Shown here piece after piece: positions 18,773-28,005 of a stretch of DNA of 55,858 nucleotides. Numbering within the stretch: the first letter of the stretch is position 1; each line of letters opens with the position of its first letter. The DNA is taken from positions 1-55,858 of the forward strand of contig NZ_RAZF01000018.1 in NCBI RefSeq assembly GCF_003612555.1, written 5' to 3'. The position numbers were made by a program, and so were the translations under genes. Below the pieces are notes generated by a model that searched no databases, was not told the DNA's origin, and worked only from the letters and a program-made list of their open reading frames with translations. The stretch comes from Acutalibacter sp. 1XD8-33. Lineage in GTDB: Bacteria > Bacillota > Clostridia > Oscillospirales > Acutalibacteraceae.

Positions 18773-18832
18773 ATATTATCACTCTCAAAAATCATATTCA
18801 AGAAAAGCGTACCACTATCTCTAATGATACGC
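18773..18832 (-). promoter_or_regulatory. Terminator + promoter cassette, copy C
   Basis: Minus strand: hairpin 18807-18832 (same sequence as copies A and B except one base in the loop), short T tail, then TTGAAT (18796-18801), 17-bp spacer, TAATAT (18773-18778), driving the broken HEPN gene. It lacks the roughly 15-bp linker found in A and B. Confidence 0.7.
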
Positions 18833-18849
18833 CTATCCCATTCAATTTC

Positions 18850-19058
18850 TAAGAGCCTGTTGCCCACTTTTTATCGGCAAGGTGGACACTACATAGACAC
18901 GTTGATTGCCCAAACCCTTTATTTTCCGTTTGTGTTCCCACACCCGATATCAACTACCACCGAAACGTCAAAGTAGTTTTTGAGGTGCTTATTTCGGATT
19001 TTCTCCCCCTCCGAAGTGAACGTGAAATGCTTCGTAAAGTGCCAAAAATAAAGGATTT
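18850..19058. other. Probable left end of the conjugative element (attachment region)
   Basis: About 210 bp between the stop of the serine recombinase and the outside cassette. No gene is supported. Large serine recombinase genes usually lie within 200 bp of attL or attR, so the junction is expected here. I cannot fix the crossover bases because the other end of the element is outside the window. Confidence 0.45.
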
Positions 19059-20735
19059 CTACGAAGTTTTCTTTTGTATCAACACAATAGTCTCAACGGT
19101 ATTACCCTTTTCCCACAAAACTTTCCTTACTTCCTTGCCGTCAATATAAATTGGAAAGTTAAACTCTATCGACTTCAACGGCATTTTCGATTCTCCACTC
19201 GGATATATCTGAATTTCTTTAATAAGGTAAGTGATAAGGCTTTTCTTTTCCTCATCACTCATTATAGCATACAGCTTTCCAAAATTCTGCATGATTTTGT
19301 AAACATTATCAAGCGTGATGGCTTCCATCTCAATAGAGCTTTTTCGCAGCTTCGCATCTTCAATGCGTTCCTCCAACTCTACCATCGTATCATACAAAGC
19401 ATCAAGCCTTAATGTCATATCATGGATTTTTCTTTCACGAAATCGGGCATCGACAGGAAGATTGTCAATCTCATTTTCCAGACGTGCTTTATTCAAATCC
19501 ACCTCTTTCAGCTTATTTTCATAATTGGCAAGTTCTTTATCTACAATACTTGTATCTGTCTGCACTCCAATCCGCTTTTCAATCTCTTTTGCAAAATAGG
19601 CATCGCTTACAAGCTCTTTTACCGCTTCCACTACAAGCGGCTCAATGTCGATTTTCCTTAAAGATGCCTTGTAGTCACAATGACGCCCCCGCTCCTGCTT
19701 ATTTCTTCCGCATATATAATAGTAGACTTCCTTATATGTGCCGTCTTTATTTGTCCATGCATGTTTATTCGTATACATTGAACTGCCGCAAAGGGGACAT
19801 TTCAAAACGCCCGTCAAAAGATGCGACCTTTCTTTGCCAATTCTCGACGGCTGCTTGATTCCTGTTGCCAGACGTTTTGCATGGACTTTCTGCCAGAGTT
19901 CTTCACTGACAATTCCCTCATGCTGTCCGTCCTCTAAAATATAATCATCGGTATGAACCTGCTTATATTCGTTTTTTGTTCCTTTGACTTTTTCCCGTGT
20001 TCTTCTGCCATATGCAATTTTTCCGCAGTAAACAGGGTTGTCTAATATCTGCCGTATTAAGTGGCTGCTCCATGTTTCTAACTTTCCATTCTGGCGGGGT
20101 ACTTTCTTTATCCCTTGCAGATTGAGATATTTTGCAACTCCCCCAAGTCCTATGTCTGAATTTCCAAACTTATCAAATATAATTCTGATTGCTTCGGCTT
20201 CTGTTTCCTCTATTAAAAGATGGTTGTCTTTCAGATAATACCCGTATGGGGCAAAACCGCCATTCCAACCTCCCTGCCTTGCTTTTTCCCTGCGTCCGTT
20301 CATGGTCTGCTCAATGATATTTTCCCTCTCAATCTCTGCAACCGCTGACAGGACGGATATGAGCAGCTTTCCACTTGTCTGGGATGAGTCAATCCCCTCC
20401 TCAATGCAGATAAGGTTTATCCCATAGGACTGGACAAACTCCAATGAATTTAGAATGTCCGCCGCATTTCTCCCAAAACGTGAAAGTTTATAGACAAGGA
20501 TATACTCTATTTCCAACCCGCTTTTTATGTCGGTCAGCATTTTCTTAAATGCGGGTCGCCCCTCGATTGACTTCCCCGATTTTCCTGCATCTTCGTAGAT
20601 GCCGACAACTTCCATTTCCTCACGGTCTGCAAACCGTTTCAAACTATTTTTCTGCCCCTCAAGGCTGTATCCGTCAACCTGCATCTCGGTACTTACTCTT
20701 GGATACAGAACACATTTCTTCCCTTCTCTGTTCAT
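19059..20735 (-). CDS. Large serine recombinase (element integrase/excisionase)
   Basis: 558 residues. N-terminal resolvase domain (1-150) with the catalytic Ser in YPRVSTEMQVDGYS (Ser 15) and YKLSRFGRN; a recombinase domain (about 170-280, GGFAPYGYYL, TWSSHLIRQILDNPVY); a zinc-ribbon (about 295-350, CPLCGSSMY then CGRNKQ and HCDY); and a long coiled coil (about 385-480) as in TndX/TnpX-type enzymes of Clostridia conjugative elements. It would excise and integrate the element by staggered 2-bp cuts. The start ATG 20735 follows CGGAGGTG. All catalytic residues are present, so it should be active. Confidence 0.95.
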   Translation of the reverse strand: MNREGKKCVLYPRVSTEMQVDGYSLEGQKNSLKRFADREEMEVVGIYEDAGKSGKSIEGRPAFKKMLTDIKSGLEIEYILVYKLSRFGRNAADILNSLEFVQSYGINLICIEEGIDSSQTSGKLLISVLSAVAEIERENIIEQTMNGRREKARQGGWNGGFAPYGYYLKDNHLLIEETEAEAIRIIFDKFGNSDIGLGGVAKYLNLQGIKKVPRQNGKLETWSSHLIRQILDNPVYCGKIAYGRRTREKVKGTKNEYKQVHTDDYILEDGQHEGIVSEELWQKVHAKRLATGIKQPSRIGKERSHLLTGVLKCPLCGSSMYTNKHAWTNKDGTYKEVYYYICGRNKQERGRHCDYKASLRKIDIEPLVVEAVKELVSDAYFAKEIEKRIGVQTDTSIVDKELANYENKLKEVDLNKARLENEIDNLPVDARFRERKIHDMTLRLDALYDTMVELEERIEDAKLRKSSIEMEAITLDNVYKIMQNFGKLYAIMSDEEKKSLITYLIKEIQIYPSGESKMPLKSIEFNFPIYIDGKEVRKVLWEKGNTVETIVLIQKKTS

Positions 20736-20786
20736 TCTAACACCTCCGATAATTTTGGAAAATGCGGTATGTAAGGTTGCGTAAAC

Positions 20787-20936
20787 CTACGCAACACAAT
20801 CCAGTTCCTGCAAAACAAATCTTCCGTATTTTTCAACTGCCTGCACCATAGCCTTTATAAAGACATCAAAGTTTTCTGCTTCGTTGTCTTCATTCTTTTG
20901 TTGTTCCGCATTATGAAATTCTTTGACATTTTCCAT
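20787..20936 (-). CDS. 49-residue element protein, unknown function
   Basis: ATG 20936 behind GCGGAGGT, ending at TAG 20787, 51 bp before the recombinase start. The peptide is acidic and Asn/Glu-rich at first (KEFHNAEQQKNEDNEAENFD), then an amphipathic helix VFIKAMVQAVEKYGRFVLQE. The good ribosome-binding site and position just before the recombinase suggest a real gene, possibly a directionality factor, though without sequence proof. A short GTTGCGTAAACCTACGCAAC palindrome (20777-20796) lies over its stop. Confidence 0.6.
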   Translation of the reverse strand: MENVKEFHNAEQQKNEDNEAENFDVFIKAMVQAVEKYGRFVLQELDCVA

Positions 20937-21027
20937 CTGTCTACCTCCGCAAAGCTTAACGGCTGTATGCCATAAATTATATGGATACAGCCGTCATTTG
21001 ACTAATGTGCAAATCCTCCCATTTCCA

Positions 21028-21405
21028 CTAATTCACACAATTATTTTCCGAACCACTTTTAAGTGAAATGCTAATGGCAAGAGCCTTATCAACCCTTGCC
21101 ATCGTTTCAGTCGGCATCATTCCCATATACTGTTTCAGCCTTTTCTTATCTACTGTACGGATTTGTTCAAGCAGGACAACGGAATCCTTATCAAGCCCCT
21201 CAAAATCATTTACTGCGGTATGCGTCGGCAGTTTGGATTTTGTCTGCACCCTGCTCGTAATGGCAGCGATAATGACTGTCGGGCTATGCCTGTTGCCCAT
21301 ATTATTGGAAATGATAAGTACGGGTCGTGTGCCGCCCTGCTCCGAACCGACAACGGGATTAAGCTCTGCGTAGTAGATGTCGCCACGCCTGATTGTTTTT
21401 TCCAT
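21028..21405 (-). CDS. MazF/PemK-type toxin-like endoribonuclease
   Basis: 125 residues from ATG 21405 (upstream GGAGGTTATAAAG). Typical MazF features: [30 protein letters not shown], then [10 protein letters not shown] and the C-terminal [16 protein letters not shown]. MazF enzymes cut RNA at short sites. No mazE-like gene is visible upstream or downstream. Such solitary MazF genes are common in Tn1549-like elements and may have a regulatory or stabilising role. An in-frame start six codons earlier is less likely. Confidence 0.9.
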   Translation of the reverse strand: MEKTIRRGDIYYAELNPVVGSEQGGTRPVLIISNNMGNRHSPTVIIAAITSRVQTKSKLPTHTAVNDFEGLDKDSVVLLEQIRTVDKKRLKQYMGMMPTETMARVDKALAISISLKSGSENNCVN

Positions 21406-21429
21406 ATTCTTTATAACCTCCATCTGTAT

Positions 21430-21912
21430 TTAGGCAGGAACACCCTGCCTATGTAACAGCCAGACACAAGGAAGTATTTAAGGTCGGGGGAGTATAAAAC
21501 AAACTCTGTTTCCATTGACCGCCTTGTATCTGGCTTTATGATAGAAAGCATTTTCTATTTGTCCTCGACACCCCGAAAATGCTAATGCGTTTCAACGCAG
21601 GGAAGTCACCAAACGGTCAGCAGCGAACTGACGCCACGGGAATTGCACCCCAACTGTCGGTCTGACAGAGCCGCCCCCATTGCCTGCGGCGGATTGGTTA
21701 CCGCTCGGACTGTGGCTGGACGGGAGTATCATTGTCCTCTTTGTGGGTCATGGCGGAATCGGGAGCTGCCCGATATTTCCAGTCGGTATTTTTTCGCTTA
21801 CTGCCTTTCGGCGGGTCTTGGCGTACCGCTGCACACGCTTATGCTTATTACAGCCACAAAAAGAATGTATTTGGTGAATGGGTATTCGGTTGTCAAAGAA
21901 CTGCGGGAAACT
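21430..21912. other. Gene-less stretch upstream of mazF
   Basis: Nearly 500 bp with no supported gene. A plus-strand frame (21643-22005) is open but has no ribosome-binding site and runs through a terminator and into the sigma-factor gene. The part from about 21590 to 21900 is more GC-rich than its surroundings and holds short inverted repeats (CCAACTGTCGGTCTGACAG region). It may be an untranslated leader of mazF or a fragment of older sequence; I see nothing decisive. Confidence 0.35.
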
Positions 21913-21913
21913 G

Positions 21914-21956
21914 TAAAAAAGCCCCCTCACTTTTCCAAAGGAAAAAGTGAGGGGGT
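21914..21956 (-). terminator. Strong intrinsic terminator of the sigma-factor gene
   Basis: CCCCCTCACTTTT pairs perfectly with AAAAGTGAGGGGG; on the minus strand a T6 follows. Confidence 0.9.
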
Positions 21957-21972
21957 TGAGCGGAACAATTTT

Positions 21973-22482
21973 TTATTTTTCCAGAATTTTTTTGAGTTTG
22001 GCTAATATTCTCCGTTTTCGGTCATTGATTGTCTTTTGTGGGATGCCCGAAATGCTCGACCATTCCCTTTCCGATAATTCCTGAAAGAAGATAGCATTTA
22101 CCAACTTTTGCTCATCTTCTGATAACATAGTAAGGGCAGAACGCAGCTTGTCCAACATCATCCTATGGACAACCGTTTCCGCAACATTTACTGCTTCATC
22201 AGCAATGAAATTAATACTATTGTCATCATCCCTCTCAAAAGCCTCTAAGGAAAGCAGGCTGTTATCTGCATCCAGTTTTTTCAGATAACGCCACCGCTCC
22301 TTGTCATGATAAAACTCAACATAATGCGTCTGTTCCGTTTCAATCAGACAGCCCTGCACGGGGATAAAGAACTTTTCCGCATAATCCCCGTTCTTTTCTC
22401 TGCGGTTGCAAAATTCCTTATAGGATAACTCTGTGTAGCTTCCATTTTCTTTGATATATACCTTTCTTGGTGCGTATTTCAC
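21973..22482 (-). CDS. Sigma-70-like factor of the conjugative element
   Basis: 169 residues from GTG 22482, chosen because GGAGG lies 8 bases before it; the frame upstream is open by chance. The C-terminal 60 residues are a sigma region-4 helix-turn-helix (TMLSEDEQKLVNAIFFQELS, then REWSSISGIPQKTINDRKRR). The N-terminal part resembles the element-encoded sigma-like ORFs of Tn916/Tn1549 relatives (YKEFCNRREKN, FIPVQGCLIE). It probably activates transfer or excision genes. It lacks region 2, so it may need a partner or act as an unusual activator. Confidence 0.82.
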   Translation of the reverse strand: MKYAPRKVYIKENGSYTELSYKEFCNRREKNGDYAEKFFIPVQGCLIETEQTHYVEFYHDKERWRYLKKLDADNSLLSLEAFERDDDNSINFIADEAVNVAETVVHRMMLDKLRSALTMLSEDEQKLVNAIFFQELSEREWSSISGIPQKTINDRKRRILAKLKKILEK

Positions 22483-22542
22483 CGTAAGTACCTCCAATCT
22501 GAATTTTTTTGAAAATCCAGATTGACGGGCGGAGAACGGCAT

Positions 22543-22769
22543 CCCAAGTCAAAAACAACCCTGCGACATGTTCTAATAAAAAACGACAAAAGAAAAACCG
22601 CAAAGGCTGTCACGCCCTCACGGTTTATGGATATAATTATTCTTATATGTAGAGATTTGACTTCTATTTCTTGGGTAGAAAGCCCCCTTGCACTGACAAG
22701 GATTTTTTTAACAGGCTGTCCACCCATCCTCGATATGATATATGTAAATGGAAATTGCTATTTGCAGGC
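22543..22769. other. Intergenic stretch between sigma factor and KTR gene
   Basis: Holds an IR-rich, AT-rich leader with likely promoter elements for the sigma gene but no supported ORF. A TAGAAAGCCCCCTTGC block and poly-T stretches are present. No RNA family recognised. Confidence 0.3.
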
Positions 22770-22815
22770 AATAAAAATCCCTCCAAACTTCAAAAAAGCG
22801 AAGTCGGAGAGATTT
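22770..22815 (-). terminator. Imperfect hairpin with T tail after the KTR/ABC operon
   Basis: AAATCTCTCC-ACTTC pairs with GAAGT-GGAGGGATTT around a T-rich loop, with T5 following on the minus strand. A second inverted repeat (CCACCGAA/TTCGGTGG, 22835-22865) lies between it and the KTR gene. Confidence 0.5.
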
Positions 22816-22915
22816 CAAGGCATGGCAAATCAGTCCACCGAAACATCGTTTTTTTTATTCGGTGGGCTGTCCTACCTATTGTTATAAAAAAACAGAGTCG
22901 ACAAACCGTGATTTC

Positions 22916-23110
22916 TCACTTGTTCATCGGCTCTGCGTCTGAAGCGTCTGGCTCTTTGATGACTGATACTTGTAAATTCTTTGCTTTAATCAATGTTTCC
23001 TGCCTGCATTTAGGACAGTAAAGGGGATAATTTTTCAAAATGGTATCCTCTCTGATTTTGCCACGAGTTTTACTTCCGCAGATAGGACAGCGTATCCATT
23101 CTGTTCTCAT
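22916..23110 (-). CDS. Cysteine-rich KTR-motif protein
   Basis: 64 residues. Two zinc-ribbon CxxC pairs: CPICGSKTRGKIREDT (with the KTR signature) and YCPKCRQETLI. These small proteins recur in Tn916/Tn1549-like elements; function unknown, presumably nucleic-acid binding. Its ATG overlaps the TGA of the ATPase gene (ATGA), so translation is coupled and no separate ribosome-binding site is needed. Confidence 0.88.
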   Translation of the reverse strand: MRTEWIRCPICGSKTRGKIREDTILKNYPLYCPKCRQETLIKAKNLQVSVIKEPDASDAEPMNK

Positions 23111-23736
23111 AACTGCTGTAACTCAGCTTTTTTCAGGCAAAAAACCACATCCGCCTGCTTTGCAAGTTCATTCGAGTGCGTTACGATTATTACGCATTTA
23201 TTCATCTGATGGGCACATTCTTTCAAAATGTTTGTAATTTCAAACGCAGTGTCTTCGTCAAGATTTCCTGTTGGCTCGTCCGCAAGAATAACGCTTGCGT
23301 CAGAAGCTAATGCACGGGCGATTGCCACTCGTTGCTGCTGTCCGCCAGAGAGCTTCAGAACATTTCGCTTTGCTTCCTCCTTTGTAAGCCCCAAACGCTC
23401 CAAGATAGGCAGCGGCGGCAGTTTAGAAGTCAACGCCACATTTTCGGCAGGCGTCATATAGTCAATCAGATTATAGCTTTGAAAAATGAATGCCACATTG
23501 TTTTTGCGATGATATGCAAGTCCCTTTTTCTCTATATCTTCTCCTTGAAACAATACCTGTCCGTCAGATGGGCTGTCCAAGCCACCAAGCAGAGAGAGCA
23601 GGGTTGTTTTTCCACACCCACTCGGACCGAGGATTGCATAAATTTTCCCTACCTCAAAATTGGTAGATATATTTTTTAGTACATTCCTATTCCCATCGTA
23701 GGAATATTTAACATTACAAGTTTTTATGATACTCAT
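23107..23736 (-). CDS. ABC transporter ATP-binding protein
   Basis: 209 residues, a single nucleotide-binding domain: Walker [16 protein letters not shown]-loop near [12 protein letters not shown], signature LSGGQQQR, Walker [14 protein letters not shown], and the switch His in VTHSNE. It belongs to the LolD/MacB-BceA type that works with FtsX-fold permeases. It lies 13 bp after the second permease gene, and its last codon overlaps the KTR gene. It would energise the two permeases of this operon, probably for export of, or defence against, a peptide. Confidence 0.95.
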   Translation of the reverse strand: MSIIKTCNVKYSYDGNRNVLKNISTNFEVGKIYAILGPSGCGKTTLLSLLGGLDSPSDGQVLFQGEDIEKKGLAYHRKNNVAFIFQSYNLIDYMTPAENVALTSKLPPLPILERLGLTKEEAKRNVLKLSGGQQQRVAIARALASDASVILADEPTGNLDEDTAFEITNILKECAHQMNKCVIIVTHSNELAKQADVVFCLKKAELQQL

Positions 23737-23749
23737 TTATGTGTCCTCC

Positions 23750-25051
23750 TTAACTCATTTTCGTAAGAATATCTTTCGGCTCCCCACGAACAACAGTCCA
23801 CGATGAAGCAATAACCGCTATTGCAATCAGCAAAATTCCAATTAAATATAAAGGGAGCAGATAAGCTGCGTTAATCTGCACATCAAGATTTGCTGTTCCC
23901 GTAGTAACTCTGGATACTAAAAACGCTCCTGCTTTTTCCGCTACAGAAAAGCTAAACGGTATAGATGCTATAAACGAAATAACCGCTACAACAATAGTTT
24001 CTGTAAAAATCTGTAAAATAATATTCAGCTTACTCTTGCCAACGGAAAGCAAAATCCCTATTTCCTTTTTTCGTCCTCTAATCCAGATTGTAAGTAGCAG
24101 GGTAAGTATCACAACGCTAACAACTGAAATAATAATAATTGTTATATTTACCAGTTGTTGCAGGGACTCTAAAGGTGTAGAAACAACATCGTACTCATCG
24201 GTATCAATGCTGAGCTTCAAGGTTTTGCCCTTTAGCTCTGGCAAAGCAGAGATTTTATCGTAAACATTTTGGATGCTAACAGGGTCTTCCACATAGATAG
24301 TCAACTGCTGATACCCATTCAATTCCTCTCCCCATAGTTCAAACATCGTCGCATAATCTATATAGCCGCAGTTGGCAGGAATTTCATCTACGGTTAAAGG
24401 GTTTCCCGAAGTACCCTCTGTGCCGTCAAAAATCCCCACGATTTCAAATTCCGATATAGCGTCCGAATCCAGAGAGTACATTTTAATCTTATCGCCAACA
24501 GACAGCTTGTTATAGTCGGCAAGCTCCTTTGAAATCAAACAAGCGTGCTTATCGTCTGGCGTAATATGTCTGCCTTCTACTAATTTATACTTGCCGCTTT
24601 GGAACTTGGAGCATTTTTCAGATGATAATGTTGCAGTATAACTTGATGCTTCCCCATACTGTGTATAGCTCAGACCAAAGGCAGCGGGCAGATATTTGAA
24701 ATCAACGCCTGCACCATAATAACTCGCTGTGTCCTCAGAATTGTAATCTACAACACCATCAACCTTTCCGATTGCGTCTACAATTTCCTGTGTAATCAAA
24801 TCTCCGTTGTACCCGTAAACTGTTCCCCATTGGTTTTGCTGACCTCCTCCCATATGTCCGTCCGTGTCAAGGTCAAGCATAATTTTTCCGCCAATAGCTG
24901 TCTGAACATTTGCTGTCGCACCTTTAGCTGCGTCACGAACGGCAATGCCTGTAAGCATAAAAGTCGCTATAAGCGTCAATACCAAAAATAATATGACCGT
25001 CTTAAACCGCTGTCTGAAACAGTACAGACCTGCTCTTTTTATAAAGCTCAT
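23750..25051 (-). CDS. FtsX-like ABC permease 2
   Basis: 433 residues: N-terminal membrane segment (about 16-38), a large extracellular domain (about 40-290, MacB-like periplasmic core), then three membrane segments (about 297-320, 345-370, 395-425) forming the FtsX domain, with the conserved cytoplasmic loop RGRKKEIGILLSVGKSK. Ends in EPKDILTKMS. Start ATG 25051 follows TAGGAGGA. It is a paralogue of the gene upstream (both end with DILTKMS/EILSKMS). The pair probably forms a heterodimer. Substrate unknown; the adjacent two-component system suggests cell-envelope peptides. Confidence 0.88.
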   Translation of the reverse strand: MSFIKRAGLYCFRQRFKTVILFLVLTLIATFMLTGIAVRDAAKGATANVQTAIGGKIMLDLDTDGHMGGGQQNQWGTVYGYNGDLITQEIVDAIGKVDGVVDYNSEDTASYYGAGVDFKYLPAAFGLSYTQYGEASSYTATLSSEKCSKFQSGKYKLVEGRHITPDDKHACLISKELADYNKLSVGDKIKMYSLDSDAISEFEIVGIFDGTEGTSGNPLTVDEIPANCGYIDYATMFELWGEELNGYQQLTIYVEDPVSIQNVYDKISALPELKGKTLKLSIDTDEYDVVSTPLESLQQLVNITIIIISVVSVVILTLLLTIWIRGRKKEIGILLSVGKSKLNIILQIFTETIVVAVISFIASIPFSFSVAEKAGAFLVSRVTTGTANLDVQINAAYLLPLYLIGILLIAIAVIASSWTVVRGEPKDILTKMS

Positions 25052-25063
25052 TTCAAAATCCTC

Positions 25064-26425
25064 CTAACTCATTTTTGATAAAATTTCTTTTGGTTTCAGC
25101 CGCATTATCATAATAGACGATACCAATGTTGAAGCTGCAATTACGATGAATTGGCAAAAATAAATAAGCAATGTTTCTACAGCACTCAGCTTTAGATAGT
25201 TTTCAATTTCAAGATTGTTTTGTATTCCTGCCGTTATCGTTTCTTCGTTTAACAGGTTAGGTTGCATTTCGCCAAACAAACTGTGTCCTAAAAAGCCAGT
25301 AACACACAAAGAAGCAATATAGGATAAAATCAGTGCCATTATTGTAACTGACAATACCTCCAACAAAAATCCCGCCATAATTTGCCCTTTTGAAATTCCT
25401 GCCGCAAGCAAAATGCCTGCTTCCTGCATTCTGCCACGCATACGCATGGTTAATAGCAAGGTCAAAAATGCCGTACTGACAACTGACACAAGGACAAGCA
25501 GTATCTTTACTAAATCTCCGAGAGAAGATAACTGGTCTGCTATCTTGGAATATTGAAAATCATTGGTACGGATAAAATGTGTTGTCCAGTCAATAGACTG
25601 TAATAACTGAACATTACGGGTAATGCTTTCGAGTTTGGCAGGGTCAGTAATATAGAAATCAACTTCACCCGTGTAAATACCTGCTTCACTCTCGTTTAAC
25701 TCGTTCAAGACATCAAGGCTCGCATATATCTCGTTATCAGCAACGCCCGCAGTTGGCTTAATAGATGTGTCCTCGATACTCAGTCTATATATTCCCAACA
25801 CCTCTACTTGGGTATAGGCTGTTTTAACTGGTATTTCATCAATGTACGCTCCGTCAGCTTCACCGAGCTTGGCGTGGGTCAGCGTCAGCGTATCCCCAAC
25901 AGACAGATGATTTGCATTTGCCAACTGTTCGCTGATAAGGATTTTTCCGTTATCCGTTTCGGTGATATGCTTTCCTTCTACCAGTACGGCTGTTTCGTCC
26001 GTAAAATTAGGGGCAAGTGCAGAAAAGCGAAGTGCTGCCACCTTTCCCATATTGTTTTCGGCTGTGTGTTTATCGCCTTGAACAAATTGGATTGTATCAC
26101 TTTTAACAAAACCGTAATTGATGGGATTATAGTATTTGATTTCTCCCGTCTGCATAATCTCATCTATTTCCTTTTGGGTAATATGGACATGGTTTTCCTT
26201 TACTTCTGTTTCGCCTTTTTCGTTCATTGACACTTCGGTGTTTGCTCTTATATAGAAAGCCGCACCGAGAGAAGTGCGAATATCCCTTGACAATCTTTCT
26301 GAGGCTTTCAAAACGCCAAAACACGAAATCAGAAAAACCGCAACTACGAATACCACCAAAAACAGGCTCACGGTTTTTCCTTTTTTGCGTGATATGTAAG
26401 CAAAAGCTCTTTGTGTAAAATTCAT
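25064..26425 (-). CDS. FtsX-like ABC permease 1
   Basis: 453 residues with the same plan as permease 2: one N-terminal membrane segment (about 17-38), an extracellular core rich in charged residues, three C-terminal membrane segments, and the loop MRGRMQEAGILLAAGISKGQ. It is the first gene of the four-gene operon permease-permease-ATPase-KTR. Its promoter region (26455-26511) carries repeats of ATCAAA and the 14-bp motif also found before the response regulator. Start ATG 26425 after AAGGAG. Confidence 0.88.
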   Translation of the reverse strand: MNFTQRAFAYISRKKGKTVSLFLVVFVVAVFLISCFGVLKASERLSRDIRTSLGAAFYIRANTEVSMNEKGETEVKENHVHITQKEIDEIMQTGEIKYYNPINYGFVKSDTIQFVQGDKHTAENNMGKVAALRFSALAPNFTDETAVLVEGKHITETDNGKILISEQLANANHLSVGDTLTLTHAKLGEADGAYIDEIPVKTAYTQVEVLGIYRLSIEDTSIKPTAGVADNEIYASLDVLNELNESEAGIYTGEVDFYITDPAKLESITRNVQLLQSIDWTTHFIRTNDFQYSKIADQLSSLGDLVKILLVLVSVVSTAFLTLLLTMRMRGRMQEAGILLAAGISKGQIMAGFLLEVLSVTIMALILSYIASLCVTGFLGHSLFGEMQPNLLNEETITAGIQNNLEIENYLKLSAVETLLIYFCQFIVIAASTLVSSIMIMRLKPKEILSKMS

Positions 26426-26454
26426 CTAAGTTACTCAGCTCCTTTCTGCAATCT

Positions 26455-26511
26455 ATCATACAGACCTTTGATTAGTTTTTGATTTGATTTTCGTAAGGCT
26501 TTGATTTGATT
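26455..26511 (-). promoter_or_regulatory. Permease-operon promoter with response-regulator operator
   Basis: Minus strand: -10 TATGAT (26455-26460); 10 bp upstream lies AATCAAAAACTAAT (26471-26484), identical to the motif at 28693-28706. AATCAAATCAAA occurs twice upstream (26478-26489 and 26500-26511), spaced 22 bp, two helix turns. There is no good -35, as expected for an activated promoter. Confidence 0.6.
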
Positions 26512-26512
26512 G

Positions 26513-26548
26513 CAAAAAAGCTGCCAGCGAGTTGCTGACAGCTTTTTG
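26513..26548 (-). terminator. Terminator of the two-component operon
   Basis: AAAAAGCTGTCAGC/GCTGGCAGCTTTTTT stem-loop (one mismatch) on the minus strand, 57 bp past the kinase stop. Confidence 0.8.
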
Positions 26549-26604
26549 TAGAATGAAGCTACTATTAAATAAAGCGGACATTCGCATTCCGATTTGCTAC
26601 ATGC

Positions 26605-28005
26605 TCATAAACGCAGACCGATTTGCGGCTTATCTGCGTTCAGATAAAGGAAAAAGGCTACACCTTGCTCCGTATTTTTTATGAGATATGTCATACCATG
26701 CAGATCAAAAATTGTTTTGACAATATATAACCCCAGACCGCTTCCTCCCGTTGCCTTGTTCCTTGATTTGTCTGCCCGATAAAATGGCGTAAACATATGC
26801 GGAAGGTCAGCTTCTGGAATGGACGCTCCAGTATTTTCGATAATGAGGGTATTTCTGTTATCATAGGATTGAAAAGTGACAAAAACATCGTTACCGCAGG
26901 GAGAATGTCTGACAGCGTTCCCAATAATATTAGAAAGGGCTTTATTCCAAAGATTAGGATTGACGGACAAAACCATATCGGTATTGATATTGTGGTGTAT
27001 CTGAATATCCTTATCCTGTGCAAGCGGCAAAATAGTCTGTATCGTATCATTTACTGTTTGTTTTAGCGAAACCTCCTGCAAGGTATCCTCTAAGTCCATG
27101 CTTTCCATTTTGGATATGGCGATGATTTCTTTCACAAGATGTTCTATATCCTCCGTGGCTTTTAGTGCTTCGGGCAGATATTTTTCGTGATTTTGATAAT
27201 CCCCATATCCCAAAATCATATTTTCGATTTGCCCTTTTAGGATAGTAAGCGGGGTTTTCAATTCATGGGATACTGCTGAAAAAAAGTTTCTGCGTTGTTC
27301 TTCCAATGTCTTGCATTTTTCTACATCGTCAGTTAGTTGACGATTGGCGTTTGTTAATTCTTCCATCGTTTCCTGCAATCGGCTTGCCATTGTATTCAGA
27401 CTGGAAGCAAGTACGCCAATTTCATCGTTACTTTCAATATCGCACTTCCAAGTCATATCAAGCGATGTCATTCGCTTAGAAATCTGACTGATTTTAGCGA
27501 TAGGACTGACGATAACCCTGCTGCAAATAAAGGCACTTACAGATGATAGCAATAAAATAATTGCAAAAACAACAGGCAAAAAGCGAAGCATAAGGCTTAG
27601 TATTATATCAGCCGTTTGCGATAGAGAAGATACCACCAGTGCATATTCTGTTTTGCTGTCTGAAAAAGTAACTGTTGTTGCTATACTTGATGTTGCAACT
27701 GTAAAAGCTTCTGATTTTATTTCACCGAAGGTCAATGTTTCATTATCGTCACTAAGTATTGCCGTTGAATTGTTTTGAATACAAAAATTATAAATTTCAT
27801 TAACCGCTTCCTCATAACGCATACTCTGCAATTTTGAAACAAGAATTTCTGTATTTGTATCAAGTTGCTTATTTGATGTAACTTGATATTGCTTGGGTAA
27901 GACTGTCAATACAATTCCATAAATCAGCATACTGCAAATAGTAAGGGCGGAGAACACCCACAAAAACACCTTTATACTTAGACTGTTTTTAATTTTCTTT
28001 CGCAA
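26605..28005 (-). CDS. HAMP-domain sensor histidine kinase
   Basis: About 466 residues. Two membrane segments (about 14-38 and 150-180) enclose an extracellular sensor of about 110 residues, followed by HAMP, the H-box SHELKTPLTIL (His near residue 246), N-box NIIGNAVRHSP, and G boxes ENTGASIPEAD and GGSGLGLYIVK. I prefer the TTG at 28005 because GAGGGGTGGG lies 8 bases before it; an ATG at 28047 is in frame but lies deep in the regulator gene and has no such site. It overlaps the regulator by 17 bp. It probably senses an envelope-active compound and controls the permease operon. Confidence 0.92.
   Translation of the reverse strand: MRKKIKNSLSIKVFLWVFSALTICSMLIYGIVLTVLPKQYQVTSNKQLDTNTEILVSKLQSMRYEEAVNEIYNFCIQNNSTAILSDDNETLTFGEIKSEAFTVATSSIATTVTFSDSKTEYALVVSSLSQTADIILSLMLRFLPVVFAIILLLSSVSAFICSRVIVSPIAKISQISKRMTSLDMTWKCDIESNDEIGVLASSLNTMASRLQETMEELTNANRQLTDDVEKCKTLEEQRRNFFSAVSHELKTPLTILKGQIENMILGYGDYQNHEKYLPEALKATEDIEHLVKEIIAISKMESMDLEDTLQEVSLKQTVNDTIQTILPLAQDKDIQIHHNINTDMVLSVNPNLWNKALSNIIGNAVRHSPCGNDVFVTFQSYDNRNTLIIENTGASIPEADLPHMFTPFYRADKSRNKATGGSGLGLYIVKTIFDLHGMTYLIKNTEQGVAFFLYLNADKPQIGLRL

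Noticed and set aside
21643-22005. 120-codon plus-strand frame upstream of mazF
   Set aside because: No ribosome-binding site, passes through a strong terminator and into the sigma-factor gene; kept only as a gene-less stretch.
22835-22865. CCACCGAA/TTCGGTGG inverted repeat as terminator of the KTR operon
   Set aside because: The T run lies in the loop on the plus strand and there is none after the stem on the minus strand, so it does not have terminator form.
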